NCBI GenBank assembly: GCA_001897035.1
Contig: MKRS01000459.1
Coordinates: 1 to 7,963, forward strand
From: Bacteroidales bacterium 45-6
GTDB lineage: Bacteria; Bacteroidota; Bacteroidia; Bacteroidales; Dysgonomonadaceae
DNA: 7,963 nucleotides
Direction: 5' to 3'
Shown: positions 1-6,413 of the stretch, one piece after another
How positions within the stretch are numbered: the stretch's first letter is position 1
Layout of the letters: each line of letters opens with the position of its first letter
Notes under the pieces: model-generated
What the model was told of the DNA's origin: nothing
The model's input: only the letters and a program-made list of their open reading frames with translations
The model's database searches: none
Made by a program: the position numbers and the translations under genes

Positions 1-567
1 CGGAAGATTTGCATTTCCCGCTCCAAGTTCTCGGCCGAATATCCGGCCAGCTTCATGCTCGTAGCCTCAATGAATCCTTGTCCCTGCGGATATTACAACC
101 ACCCCGAAAAGCAATGCGTTTGCCCACAGGGAGCCGTGCAGAAATACCTCAACCGGATTTCCGGGCCATTGCTCGACCGCATCGACATCCAAATCGAGAT
201 AGTACCTGTTCCTTTCGAAAAAATATCTGATACCAAAGCCGCAGAGCACAGCATCGAGATACGCCAACGTGTGGAAAAAGCCCGGAAAATACAGGAAGAA
301 CGCTTCCTCGACGTAGAAGGAGTATATTGCAACGCCCAGATGAGCACTCGTCTCCTCCGGAAATATGCAGCACCCGATGAAGCCGGGCTTCAGCTGCTGA
401 AGGTGGCAATGGACAAATTCAATCTCTCGGCGCGCGCCTACGATCGAATCCTGAAAGTGTCGAGAACAATTGCAGACTTGGACAATTCGCCCAACGTGGC
501 TCCGCAACATATCGCCGAAGCCATCAACTACCGGAATTTGGACCGGGAAACTTGGGCAAGCCAGTGA
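1..567 (+). CDS. yifB: YifB/ComM-family Mg-chelatase-like AAA+ ATPase, C-terminal part (5' end outside window)
   Basis: The reading frame is open from base 1 to the TGA at 565-567, giving 188 residues, roughly the last third of a family whose members are usually about 510 residues long. The Met at 55 is internal and not the start. Visible are the family block ISR...YPASFMLVASMNPCPCGYY (fragment residues 5-32), a second Cys pair (CVC, 39-41) that together with CPCG suggests a small metal-binding knot, and the NRISGPLLDRIDI segment that carries the AAA+ arginine-finger/sensor region. The end (LSARAYDRILKVSRTIADLDNSPNVAPQHIAEAINYR) is the helical Mg_chelatase_C domain. In naturally transformable bacteria ComM is a hexameric helicase that extends branch migration of incoming DNA; the role in Bacteroidota is less clear. 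The Walker A and B motifs lie outside the window, so ATPase competence cannot be judged. Family assignment is firm; the function is by homology. Confidence 0.93.
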   Translation, partial: RKICISRSKFSAEYPASFMLVASMNPCPCGYYNHPEKQCVCPQGAVQKYLNRISGPLLDRIDIQIEIVPVPFEKISDTKAAEHSIEIRQRVEKARKIQEERFLDVEGVYCNAQMSTRLLRKYAAPDEAGLQLLKVAMDKFNLSARAYDRILKVSRTIADLDNSPNVAPQHIAEAINYRNLDRETWASQ

Positions 568-692
568 GGCCTAAGTTAAACGACTGTGCATTAAATGCGA
601 GTTCGGTGTAAATCATCTAACCTGAATTTCACCTGATAACCATCACAATAATTTGGGTATATGACCCTTAGGCTCATCTACAAATTATCCTA

Positions 693-725
693 TTGGCACA
701 GTCATGTCCACATTGTTTATATTTT
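693..725 (+). promoter_or_regulatory. weak candidate promoter for the flavodoxin gene
   Basis: TTGGCA at 693-698 and TATATTTT at 718-725 are separated by 19 bases and resemble the Bacteroides -33 (TTTG/TTG) and -7 (TAnnTTTG) elements. The -7 element lacks the final G. If used, the leader would be about 175 bases long. AT-rich sequence makes such matches common, so this is only a candidate; no full consensus match lies closer to the ATG. Confidence 0.22.
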
Positions 726-803
726 TTTAATCCACAATATACCGCATCTATATTAGCTGAAAATAAACGCATTACAACAGATCAAGAAAAACTGCATTCA
801 TTT

Positions 804-820
804 TTCCTTATCTAAAGGAA
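804..820. repeat. small inverted repeat upstream of flavodoxin (possible operator)
   Basis: TTCCTT and AAGGAA form a perfect 6-base dyad around a 5-base centre (ATCTA), about 86 bases before the flavodoxin ATG. It has no T-run, so it is not a terminator. A regulator site is possible because flavodoxin genes are often controlled by iron or redox state, but the dyad does not obviously match a known Fur box, and a 6-base dyad in AT-rich DNA can arise by chance. Confidence 0.25.
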
Positions 821-906
821 TTTGCCAAAAACAATAAGCCGTGCCATCTGTTATAGAAATATAAAACAACTACTAAGTTAAACATATATACAAAATAAAT
901 AAAATT

Positions 907-1404
907 ATGAGCAAAATAGCGATAGTTTATGGTTCGTCCACCGGAGTTACAAAGACAATTGCAGAAAAACTCCAAACCCTCGTGGAAGGAGCCGAATTGT
1001 TTGATGTGGCAGACGTGAATGTGGAAGATCTGAAACCTTTTGATTTCTACTTTTTTGGAACAGCCACCGTTGGAGTGGGTGACCTGCAGGATGATTGGGA
1101 TGTGATCCTTCCCAAGATCGAGAAGCTCGACTTCACGGGCAAGAAGATCGCCCTCTTTGCCTTGGGCGACAGTGCATCCTTCTCAACAAGCTTTGCCGGT
1201 GCGATGTATTACATCTACAAGGCATTGAAAGGCAAGGCCGAATTCGTGGGTGCAGTTTCCACGGACGGATACACCTTCGACGAATCGGATGCGGTGGTAG
1301 ATGGCAAATTCATCGGGCTTGCTCTCGACGAGGACAACGAATACGACCTCACGGACGAACGTTTGAAAAACTGGCTCGAAGACTTGAAGCCATATTTGCA
1401 ATAA
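907..1404 (+). CDS. fldA: long-chain flavodoxin (FMN electron carrier)
   Basis: A 165-residue cytoplasmic FMN protein that carries single electrons at low potential in place of ferredoxin, for example to radical SAM enzymes and other reductive pathways. The FMN phosphate loop is seen at residues 9-15 (GSSTGVT), the 50s loop at 51-64 (GTATVGVGDLQDDW) and the 90s loop at about 85-96 (ALGDSASFSTSF). The long-chain form is shown by the inserted segment around 115-140 (GAVSTDGYTFDESDAVVDGKF), and the total length fits the family. The start is the first ATG in frame, preceded by an A-rich leader and no Shine-Dalgarno site. Oddity: the 50s-loop position usually filled by Trp is Val55 and the 90s-loop Tyr position is Phe92. 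The gene is apparently monocistronic, because a strong terminator follows at once. Family assignment is secure. Confidence 0.96.
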   Translation: MSKIAIVYGSSTGVTKTIAEKLQTLVEGAELFDVADVNVEDLKPFDFYFFGTATVGVGDLQDDWDVILPKIEKLDFTGKKIALFALGDSASFSTSFAGAMYYIYKALKGKAEFVGAVSTDGYTFDESDAVVDGKFIGLALDEDNEYDLTDERLKNWLEDLKPYLQ

Positions 1405-1426
1405 TAAGTTTGTAGTACTAATGGAT

Positions 1427-1463
1427 TAGGAGGAAAATGAAATAGTTTTCCTCCTATTTTATT
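1427..1463 (+). terminator. rho-independent terminator of the flavodoxin gene
   Basis: An 11-base perfect stem (1427-1437 pairing with 1446-1456, core AGGAGGAAAA / TTTTCCTCCT) encloses an 8-base loop and runs into the T-rich stretch TTTTATTTT. It begins 22 bases after the flavodoxin stop codon and points in its direction. It should isolate the flavodoxin transcript from hisS. Read on the other strand it lacks a T-tail. Confidence 0.88.
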
Positions 1464-1478
1464 TTCGACCATGCGAAA

Positions 1479-1495
1479 AACCGCCTCAAGCGGTT
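1479..1495 (-). terminator. second hairpin with T-tail on the minus strand
   Basis: AACCGC (1479-1484) and GCGGTT (1490-1495) form a 6-base GC-rich stem with a 5-base loop. On the minus strand the stem is followed by further T residues (GGTTTTTCGC), so its shape is that of a minus-strand terminator. No minus-strand gene that would need it can be supported, so it could be a stop for antisense transcription from hisS, or chance. Confidence 0.3.
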
Positions 1496-1540
1496 GGGCA
1501 CAATAGCCCGATACGATAGCAAATCATTCTTAATACTTAT

Positions 1541-1571
1541 TTTCCTGTTTCTACACAAATAGTTATCTTTG
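1541..1571 (+). promoter_or_regulatory. Bacteroides-type promoter of hisS
   Basis: TATCTTTG at 1564-1571 is a full match to the Bacteroidota -7 consensus TAnnTTTG. A TTTC at 1541-1544, 19 bases upstream, is an acceptable -33 element (consensus TTTG). Transcription would begin a few bases after 1571, leaving a leader of about 15 A-rich bases before the hisS ATG at 1592. Position, spacing and sequence all agree. Confidence 0.72.
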
Positions 1572-1591
1572 CAAACCAAAAAGATTAAAAA

Positions 1592-2953
1592 ATGCAGAAA
1601 CCATCCATCCCGAAAGGAACCAGAGATTTTTCGCCCGAAGAAATGGCCAAGAGAAATTACATTTTCGACACCATCCGTTCCGTTTATAACCTCTACGGAT
1701 TCAGCCAGATCGAGACTCCAGCCATGGAAAACCTCTCTACCCTGATGGGAAAATACGGCGAGGAAGGCGACAAGCTGCTGTTTAAAATATTGAACTCGGG
1801 AGATTTCCTTTCCGATTTCACACCCGAAGAATTGTCGGAAAAGAACCCGCTGAAATTTGCCGCAAAAGCTTCCGAAAAAGGCCTCCGCTACGACCTCACC
1901 GTGCCTTTCGCCCGCTACGTGGTGATGCACCGCAACGAAATCACCTTCCCATTCAAGCGTTACCAGATACAGCCAGTCTGGCGCGCCGACCGTCCGCAGA
2001 AAGGACGCTACCGGGAGTTTTTCCAGTGTGATGCCGACATCGTGGGTTCAGATTCGCTTATCAACGAAGTGGAACTGATCCGCATCATGGACGAAGTGTT
2101 CCGCCGTTTTGGCTTCCCCGTAGCCATCAAGATGAACAACCGGAATATACTGAGTGGGATCGCCGAAATCATTGGCCAAGCCGATAAAATCGTGGACATC
2201 ACGGTCGCAATCGACAAATTAGACAAGATCGGATTGGAGAAAGTGAACGAGGAACTGGCCTCCAAAGGTATCGACGAACAAGCCATCCGGCAGTTGCAGC
2301 CCATCATCCTGCTGAGCGGAACCAACCGGGAAAAGATAACGACACTCAAACAAGTGCTGGCAGCTTCCGAAACCGGGCTAAAGGGGGTGGAAGAGCTTGA
2401 ATTTATCCTCAACAAAACAGATTTGCTATCCATAAAAGCTGCATTAGATCTTGACCTGACTTTGGCGCGCGGATTGAATTACTACACAGGAGCCATTTTC
2501 GAGGTGAAGGCGTTGAACGTGCAAATGGGAAGCATCACAGGCGGTGGGCGCTACGACAACCTGACCGGAATATTCGGTCTTCCCGGCGTTTCGGGAGTAG
2601 GGATTTCCTTCGGAGCCGACCGCATCTTCGACGTGCTGAACCAACTTGACCTTTATCCGAAAGATTCCACGCAAAGCACCCAAGTGCTGTTTGTCAATTT
2701 TGGAGAGAAGGAAGAAAACTTCATATTACCGGCGGCGGATCAGTTTCGGCAGGCGGGAATCCGAACCGAAATATTCCCGGAACCGGCCAAGATGAAAAAG
2801 CAGATGTCGTATGCCGACGCCAAACGTATCCCGTTTGTAGCCATTGTAGGCGAAGACGAACTCAACTTGCAGAAAGTGACCTTGAAGGATATGGGAAGCG
2901 GCCAGCAAGAGCTTCTTAGTATTGAAGACTGTGTTTTAAAAATCAAAGGATAA
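1592..2953 (+). CDS. hisS: histidyl-tRNA synthetase
   Basis: A 453-residue class II aminoacyl-tRNA synthetase that charges tRNA-His with histidine using ATP in the cytoplasm. Class II motif 1 lies near residues 28-45 ([18 protein letters not shown]). Motif 2 is at about 121-152, with the [19 protein letters not shown] signature. The histidine-specific block [10 protein letters not shown] is at 291-300, GGGRYDNL is at 317-324, and motif 3 is [15 protein letters not shown] at 335-349. From about 362 onward follows the anticodon-binding domain. At 453 residues it is longer than the E. coli enzyme (424), and [13 protein letters not shown] (97-109), RYREFFQCD and the VDKLDK-like segment near 207-212 resemble the eukaryotic-type HisRS group. 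The start has a short A-rich leader behind the promoter at 1541-1571. It is followed after 2 bases by a small zinc-ribbon gene, so the two are probably cotranscribed. Identification is secure. Confidence 0.97.
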   Translation: MQKPSIPKGTRDFSPEEMAKRNYIFDTIRSVYNLYGFSQIETPAMENLSTLMGKYGEEGDKLLFKILNSGDFLSDFTPEELSEKNPLKFAAKASEKGLRYDLTVPFARYVVMHRNEITFPFKRYQIQPVWRADRPQKGRYREFFQCDADIVGSDSLINEVELIRIMDEVFRRFGFPVAIKMNNRNILSGIAEIIGQADKIVDITVAIDKLDKIGLEKVNEELASKGIDEQAIRQLQPIILLSGTNREKITTLKQVLAASETGLKGVEELEFILNKTDLLSIKAALDLDLTLARGLNYYTGAIFEVKALNVQMGSITGGGRYDNLTGIFGLPGVSGVGISFGADRIFDVLNQLDLYPKDSTQSTQVLFVNFGEKEENFILPAADQFRQAGIRTEIFPEPAKMKKQMSYADAKRIPFVAIVGEDELNLQKVTLKDMGSGQQELLSIEDCVLKIKG

Positions 2954-2955
2954 CC

Positions 2956-3159
2956 ATGGCAAAAAACAAACTCTGCCCACAATGTCACATCCGGCGTTTT
3001 TCTGTGAAAAATGAAGCTGGGGAGATACGGGTCGTTACCGTTTCGGAAAATGGAGAAATAGAATTGGTGCATCCCGAAGAGTCGCTCGAAGGCTTTGACC
3101 TCGACACGCTCTACTGCTTGGGATGCTCGTGGAGAGGCAGCATCCGGTCGTTAGAATAA
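2956..3159 (+). CDS. small conserved-type protein with two CxxC motifs (putative zinc ribbon)
   Basis: A 67-residue protein beginning MAKNKLCPQC, starting 2 bases after the hisS stop codon. Cys pairs CPQC (residues 7-10) and CLGC (54-57) are 43 residues apart and could together bind one zinc ion, with a predicted beta-rich middle (EIRVVTVSENGEIELV) and an acidic linker. No signal peptide or membrane segment is seen, so it is probably cytoplasmic. Codon use and close coupling to hisS argue that it is a real gene, expressed with the synthetase. I do not recognise a named family. Zinc ribbons of this size often bind nucleic acid or partner proteins, and a role around tRNA or translation is a guess from position only. 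Its end nearly touches the convergent glycosyltransferase gene. Confidence 0.82.
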   Translation: MAKNKLCPQCHIRRFSVKNEAGEIRVVTVSENGEIELVHPEESLEGFDLDTLYCLGCSWRGSIRSLE

Positions 3160-3167
3160 GGGGATTC

Positions 3168-4277
3168 CTATCTACTGCGGCCCAAAATCTCTACATAGAC
3201 ATCTCTCACCTGCAGTGCTATCTTGTCCCAATCGTACTCTGTCAGATCGTATTTGATGGGAATGTATTCCTTTGCTAATTTTTCGAGCAAACCCCGCTTC
3301 AAAGACTCTAGGTCACCTGACTTGAAAAACGATTCCTGGGGCAGTGCGGTAACAGCCTTGTTGGCCAAAATGTCGCTTGCAAGCACATCGAGGTCAAAAT
3401 TCATAGCTTCGAGCAAAGCGATAGGCAATCCTTCGTGGGTGGAAGGGAGGACGAACAGCCGGGCATGAGTCAATACTTCACGCAACGGCTCGCCAGAAAT
3501 AAATCCGGTCAGCACCACCCGGCTTTCCTTCGCCAGCGACTTCAAGTTTGCCGAATAATGAGTTTCGTGGTCGGCATCGCCGGCAATAACAAGCTTGATG
3601 TCTTTATTTTCGATTTGGTTGAAAGCTTCGATCAGCATATCGAACCGTTTCTCGGGTACAAAACGCCCCATGGCCAAGATATACTTCCCTGGCTCCAACC
3701 CCAAGCTGGTGATGTACGATTTCTTGCTTTTGTTGTTTGAAATGACAGGCACACCATTGTAGATCAAGGCACTATTAGCGCAGCCATATTTTTCGCGCAG
3801 GCTTTCCTGTATAACGTTGGAAATGACGATCACTTTATTGGCATAAGTGGTGGCAGCCTTTTCTCCAAGCCGCAAAGCCAATTTCGCAACTACGCCCCAT
3901 TTTTCGCGGTCGTAGTCGGGTCCGTGATGGGTCACTACCACTTTCATCCCTAAAAAACGAGCTATAGGAGCAAGCAAGGCAGGGCCCACAGCGTGAATGT
4001 GAAGGATATCAGGCTTCATCCGCCTTGCCACAAACACAGCCATGAAGGTATGCAAGATGGCCTCCAAGTTCTTGGATCTGACAGCATACAGGTCACGCAG
4101 CTTCACCCCCTTATACTCTTTGATGGCCTCTTTCTGGTTGAAATAAGGTTTACGCCGAATAATGGTCACATCGCATCCCAGTTTGACCAAACGAGGATAC
4201 AATTCCTGACAACGAGTTTCAACGCCACCTAAAATATTGGGAATTCCGCGCGTACCAATGACAACTATTTTCATCAT
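3168..4277 (-). CDS. GT4-family glycosyltransferase (GT-B fold)
   Basis: A 369-residue cytoplasmic or membrane-associated transferase that moves a sugar from a nucleotide-sugar donor to an unknown acceptor. The N-terminus (MKIVVIGTRGIPNILGGVET, residues 2-21) is the glycine-rich acceptor-domain start typical of GT4 enzymes with a DUF1972/GT4 N-terminal domain. HHG at 117-119 sits where the acceptor-side loop lies. The donor domain has GRFVPEKRFDMLIEAF (204-219), and the E-x7-E motif reads E282 GLPIALL E290 in STHEGLPIALLEAM. It has full length and no membrane helix. Two adjacent ATGs exist; the second (4274) also gives a normal family start. It begins 6 bases after the reductase stop codon, so it is the third gene of the minus-strand operon. 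Many relatives work in capsule, O-antigen or exopolysaccharide synthesis, but no other polysaccharide gene is in view. Donor and acceptor cannot be assigned. Confidence 0.93.
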   Translation of the reverse strand: MMKIVVIGTRGIPNILGGVETRCQELYPRLVKLGCDVTIIRRKPYFNQKEAIKEYKGVKLRDLYAVRSKNLEAILHTFMAVFVARRMKPDILHIHAVGPALLAPIARFLGMKVVVTHHGPDYDREKWGVVAKLALRLGEKAATTYANKVIVISNVIQESLREKYGCANSALIYNGVPVISNNKSKKSYITSLGLEPGKYILAMGRFVPEKRFDMLIEAFNQIENKDIKLVIAGDADHETHYSANLKSLAKESRVVLTGFISGEPLREVLTHARLFVLPSTHEGLPIALLEAMNFDLDVLASDILANKAVTALPQESFFKSGDLESLKRGLLEKLAKEYIPIKYDLTEYDWDKIALQVRDVYVEILGRSR

Positions 4278-4283
4278 CCTATG

Positions 4284-4919
4284 TCAAAAATATATCTCGG
4301 TACGGATCCGTTCTCTCGCGACTCCTTTATCGAGAAGGATGTCATAAACGTCGTCCACCATGGCCGAATTTCCACACAAGAGGAAATACGAATTTTTATC
4401 CAAATCCACCCCCTTCACATATTCAGTGACACGACCGTCAAAATTACCTCCACTGCCACGTGAGGTGCAAAGCACGTAGCGGGAGCTGCCGTATTCCTCT
4501 TTGCCATAGCCTTCCTCTGCATAAGCAACACCGTGGATAAGCGTATATTCGATGCCAGGATACGATTTTACGAACGAATGAAACGGGGCGATACCCGTGC
4601 CTGTGGCCACAAAGTAGAGCTTCTCGCCCAGCCGTTCCTTGATGGAAAAATGGCCTTGCGCGTCATCCACCTCCACGAAGGAATCCTGTTCTAACTTTTT
4701 GAGTTTCCGGGACACATTGCCCTTATTGATTTCTTTCACCAATATTTCGACAAAATCTTCATTCTCTCCGCTGTAAACAGAGTAGGGGCGGTTTTCATCC
4801 CCAGGAAGTCCAACGTAAACATGTTGTCCGGGAACGAATTGCAAGCCGTCCCGTTCAAATCTCACCACATAAGCCGTCTCAGAGAGTAGCCTTATGTCCA
4901 ATACTTTATGTTTTTCCAT
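4284..4919 (-). CDS. Fpr-type ferredoxin/flavodoxin--NADP+ reductase-like FAD oxidoreductase
   Basis: A 211-residue two-domain flavoprotein of the FNR superfamily. The FAD domain shows PGQHVYVGL (30-38) and RPYSVYS (44-50), the latter holding FAD. The nucleotide domain shows ATGTGIAPF (105-113), CTSR (151-154) followed by GR (162-163), and CGNSAMVDDV (182-191). The SR...GR pair matches the spot where E. coli Fpr binds the NADPH 2'-phosphate, so NADPH is the likely cofactor. The chain ends with an aromatic (EIYF), as many members do. It is shorter than E. coli Fpr (about 248) and has no [2Fe-2S] domain, so it must pass electrons to a separate carrier or a partner. It starts 2 bases after the radical SAM stop and is followed 6 bases later by the glycosyltransferase, which implies one transcript. 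The likely role is to supply electrons to the radical SAM enzyme, perhaps through the flavodoxin encoded at 907-1404; this is inferred. Confidence 0.88.
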   Translation of the reverse strand: MEKHKVLDIRLLSETAYVVRFERDGLQFVPGQHVYVGLPGDENRPYSVYSGENEDFVEILVKEINKGNVSRKLKKLEQDSFVEVDDAQGHFSIKERLGEKLYFVATGTGIAPFHSFVKSYPGIEYTLIHGVAYAEEGYGKEEYGSSRYVLCTSRGSGGNFDGRVTEYVKGVDLDKNSYFLLCGNSAMVDDVYDILLDKGVARERIRTEIYF

Positions 4920-4921
4920 CT

Positions 4922-6052
4922 TTATTCTTCTATTAATGCCAAGGATGGATCAGGTTTCGCTCCCTTGGTATCCGTGAAGGGTTTCATTCGGGCGAAATCC
5001 AAATCTCCTTGGCGGGGATCTTGCCCTACATCAAACCAAGGAATGTCGTCGAAACTGATTTCTTTTCCCAGGATACTTTTGATTTTGTTCCGCACCACCC
5101 ATTCCAAGGGATGACGGATATATTTTTTCATCACAGGGGCAGCCGTTCCCACCATCCAGCAGTTCTTGGGACATTCCCGAACCAGGCCTCTCACTTTTTC
5201 AGCTTGTTGGCTGAACCATAATTCTTCAAACGTAGAAAAATCTCGAATATTGCCCATGCTTTCTTTCCAGATTCGGTCTTCGAGGCCGTTGCAGGGATAA
5301 ACGTCGCCATACGGCTCAATGAAAAAATTCGCCGTACCAGCCTCGCAGGGCAACATACGGCGTCCGCCCTGTATGTAATTTATCAGCCCGAGGTTGAAAA
5401 ATGCCCGGAACCAGCTTTTGGGACTATTTTCCTTCAGAAGAGATCCGATGAGGGTCTGGAAATCCTGAGTGACCACGTCTTTTTCGGTCACAATATTATC
5501 TTCCTTGTGGAAATAATATGAATTGTGGAAAGAGGCCGTCGCAAACTCCAGTTTGAGTTCCTTGGCCAAGCGGTAGAGCCAAAGCATGTCGTTAGAATTC
5601 CGGTTGGAGACGGTGATTCCAAATCCAATATCGCTCACTCCCATCTCCCGCAATTTGAGTAAGAGCTTCAAGCCATGATCGAATCCGCCCTCTTTTCCCC
5701 GCAAGTCGTCGTTGAGCTGCGAAAGCCCTTCAATGCTCACACGAATTCCAATATTGGGGAATTTTTTGGCCAAGGCTATGATTCTCTCGTAGTGCCAACC
5801 GGAGGTGGAGATCACCACGCGGGGAGCTTTCTCGAACGAAACAGCGATGATATCCTCCAAATCGCGGCGCTGGAAGGGTTCGCCCCCTGTCACATTGACA
5901 AACTTGAGCTTGGGCAAAATTTCCAAGTCTTTGGCCGTGATCTCCTTGAATTCATCGGTGGGATATTTCCAGATATTACACATTTTGCATCGCATCTGAC
6001 AGCGATAGGTAGTTATGATGGATACGTCGGTAGGTAGAGATATTGTTGTCAT
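4922..6052 (-). CDS. radical SAM enzyme with Twitch/SPASM-like C-terminal cysteine cluster
   Basis: A 376-residue iron-sulfur protein that should cleave S-adenosylmethionine to form a 5'-deoxyadenosyl radical. The cluster motif CxxxCxMC is at C18, C22 and C25, GGEP at 56-59 binds the SAM amino group, and the middle (about 75-190) fits the partial TIM barrel. The C-terminal region has C236-x12-G249-x4-C254, exactly the CX9-15GX4C start of SPASM/Twitch domains, then C294-x3-C298, enough for one auxiliary [4Fe-4S] cluster. About 75 further residues follow, including a basic stretch (MKKYIRHPLEWVVRNKIK) and an unassigned tail. SPASM/Twitch enzymes often modify peptides, sugars or other small substrates; here no precursor peptide gene is visible nearby. 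It is the first gene of a three-gene operon, and the start ATG at 6052 is preceded by an A/T-rich leader without a Shine-Dalgarno site. The exact reaction is unknown. Confidence 0.9.
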   Translation of the reverse strand: MTTISLPTDVSIITTYRCQMRCKMCNIWKYPTDEFKEITAKDLEILPKLKFVNVTGGEPFQRRDLEDIIAVSFEKAPRVVISTSGWHYERIIALAKKFPNIGIRVSIEGLSQLNDDLRGKEGGFDHGLKLLLKLREMGVSDIGFGITVSNRNSNDMLWLYRLAKELKLEFATASFHNSYYFHKEDNIVTEKDVVTQDFQTLIGSLLKENSPKSWFRAFFNLGLINYIQGGRRMLPCEAGTANFFIEPYGDVYPCNGLEDRIWKESMGNIRDFSTFEELWFSQQAEKVRGLVRECPKNCWMVGTAAPVMKKYIRHPLEWVVRNKIKSILGKEISFDDIPWFDVGQDPRQGDLDFARMKPFTDTKGAKPDPSLALIEE

Positions 6053-6413
6053 TTAATATTTATATAATGTTTAGGCTACACTTTTTAACGGTAAAGCATT
6101 TTCGATATTGTCACGCCAAGCAAATAAATTCCCTTCTATAACAAACTTAAAACCCGAAACCTGAATATGTCAACAAATACTTGAGATTTAACGAGAGCCT
6201 GGATGATATTGTCATTTGCGTCTTTTTTCGGAAGCAAAAATGCCTTCTCTCATATAACACAGAATAGAAGAATCGGTTCATTCGCTATGCTTCAGTCCAA
6301 AGAGACCATTCAAATTATAAAAAAAATTACAGAGAGAAAGAGTATATTTTAAAAAATTACATTATTTTTAGATAATAAAAAAGATCAAATATCAACAACA
6401 ATTACAAATCTTT
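6053..6413. other. AT-rich divergent intergenic region
   Basis: These 361 bases separate the minus-strand radical SAM operon from the plus-strand exported protein gene, so promoters for both directions should lie here. The minus-strand promoter at 6142-6177 is clear. For the plus strand I find only imperfect -7 elements, such as TATATTTT at 6343-6350 and TATTTTTA at 6363-6370, without a good -33 partner. No open reading frame or structured RNA is recognisable. Confidence 0.6.
6142..6177 (-). promoter_or_regulatory. Bacteroides-type promoter of the radical SAM operon
   Basis: On the minus strand TAAGTTTG (6149 to 6142) is a full match to the -7 consensus TAnnTTTG. Upstream lies TTTGTTGACA (6177 to 6168), whose TTG at 6173-6171 stands 21 bases away, a normal -33 distance. 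The leader to the radical SAM ATG at 6052 would be about 80-85 bases. Being the only full match in the gap, it is the best candidate for driving all three genes. Confidence 0.6.

Larger units (their letters stand above)
568..906. other. AT-rich intergenic region between yifB and flavodoxin
   Basis: These 339 bases contain no convincing open reading frame on either strand and no tRNA- or rRNA-like structure that I can recognise. I see no clear terminator for the upstream ATPase gene: a bulged GGTG/CACC hairpin at 605-633 is not followed by a T-run. The last 60 bases before the flavodoxin ATG are strongly A-rich, as usual for Bacteroidales leaders. A small dyad at 804-820 and a weak promoter-like pair at 693-725 are listed separately. 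The length is generous for a leader, so a regulated promoter or a short untranslated RNA is possible but not shown. Confidence 0.6.

Noticed and set aside
9..510. Open frames inside the first gene, on both strands
   Set aside because: They are shadows of the YifB frame, which shows clear family motifs through this whole stretch. The in-frame Met at 55 is also not a true start, because the frame is open to base 1 and family motifs precede it.
605..633. Bulged hairpin after yifB as a terminator
   Set aside because: The stem is interrupted by a bulge, the loop is 12 bases, and no T-run follows.
568..906. A hidden RNA gene or riboswitch in the long gap before flavodoxin
   Set aside because: I found no cloverleaf, no conserved riboswitch core and no GC-rich structured block; the base composition is uniformly AT-rich.
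1454..1930. A 158-codon minus-strand open frame over the hisS 5' end and promoter
   Set aside because: Its protein has no recognisable domain, it lies opposite the well-supported HisRS N-terminus, and its composition is that of a mirror frame.
2008..2433. A 141-codon minus-strand open frame inside hisS
   Set aside because: Serine-rich low-information translation typical of an antisense shadow, and fully contained in the HisRS frame.
3435..3740. Plus-strand open frames opposite the glycosyltransferase, and similar ones opposite the radical SAM gene
   Set aside because: No family features, no promoter, and they overlap minus-strand genes with conserved motifs.
6362..6378. TTATT/AATAA inverted repeat upstream of the exported protein gene
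   Set aside because: Only 5 A/T pairs in very AT-rich DNA; expected by chance.
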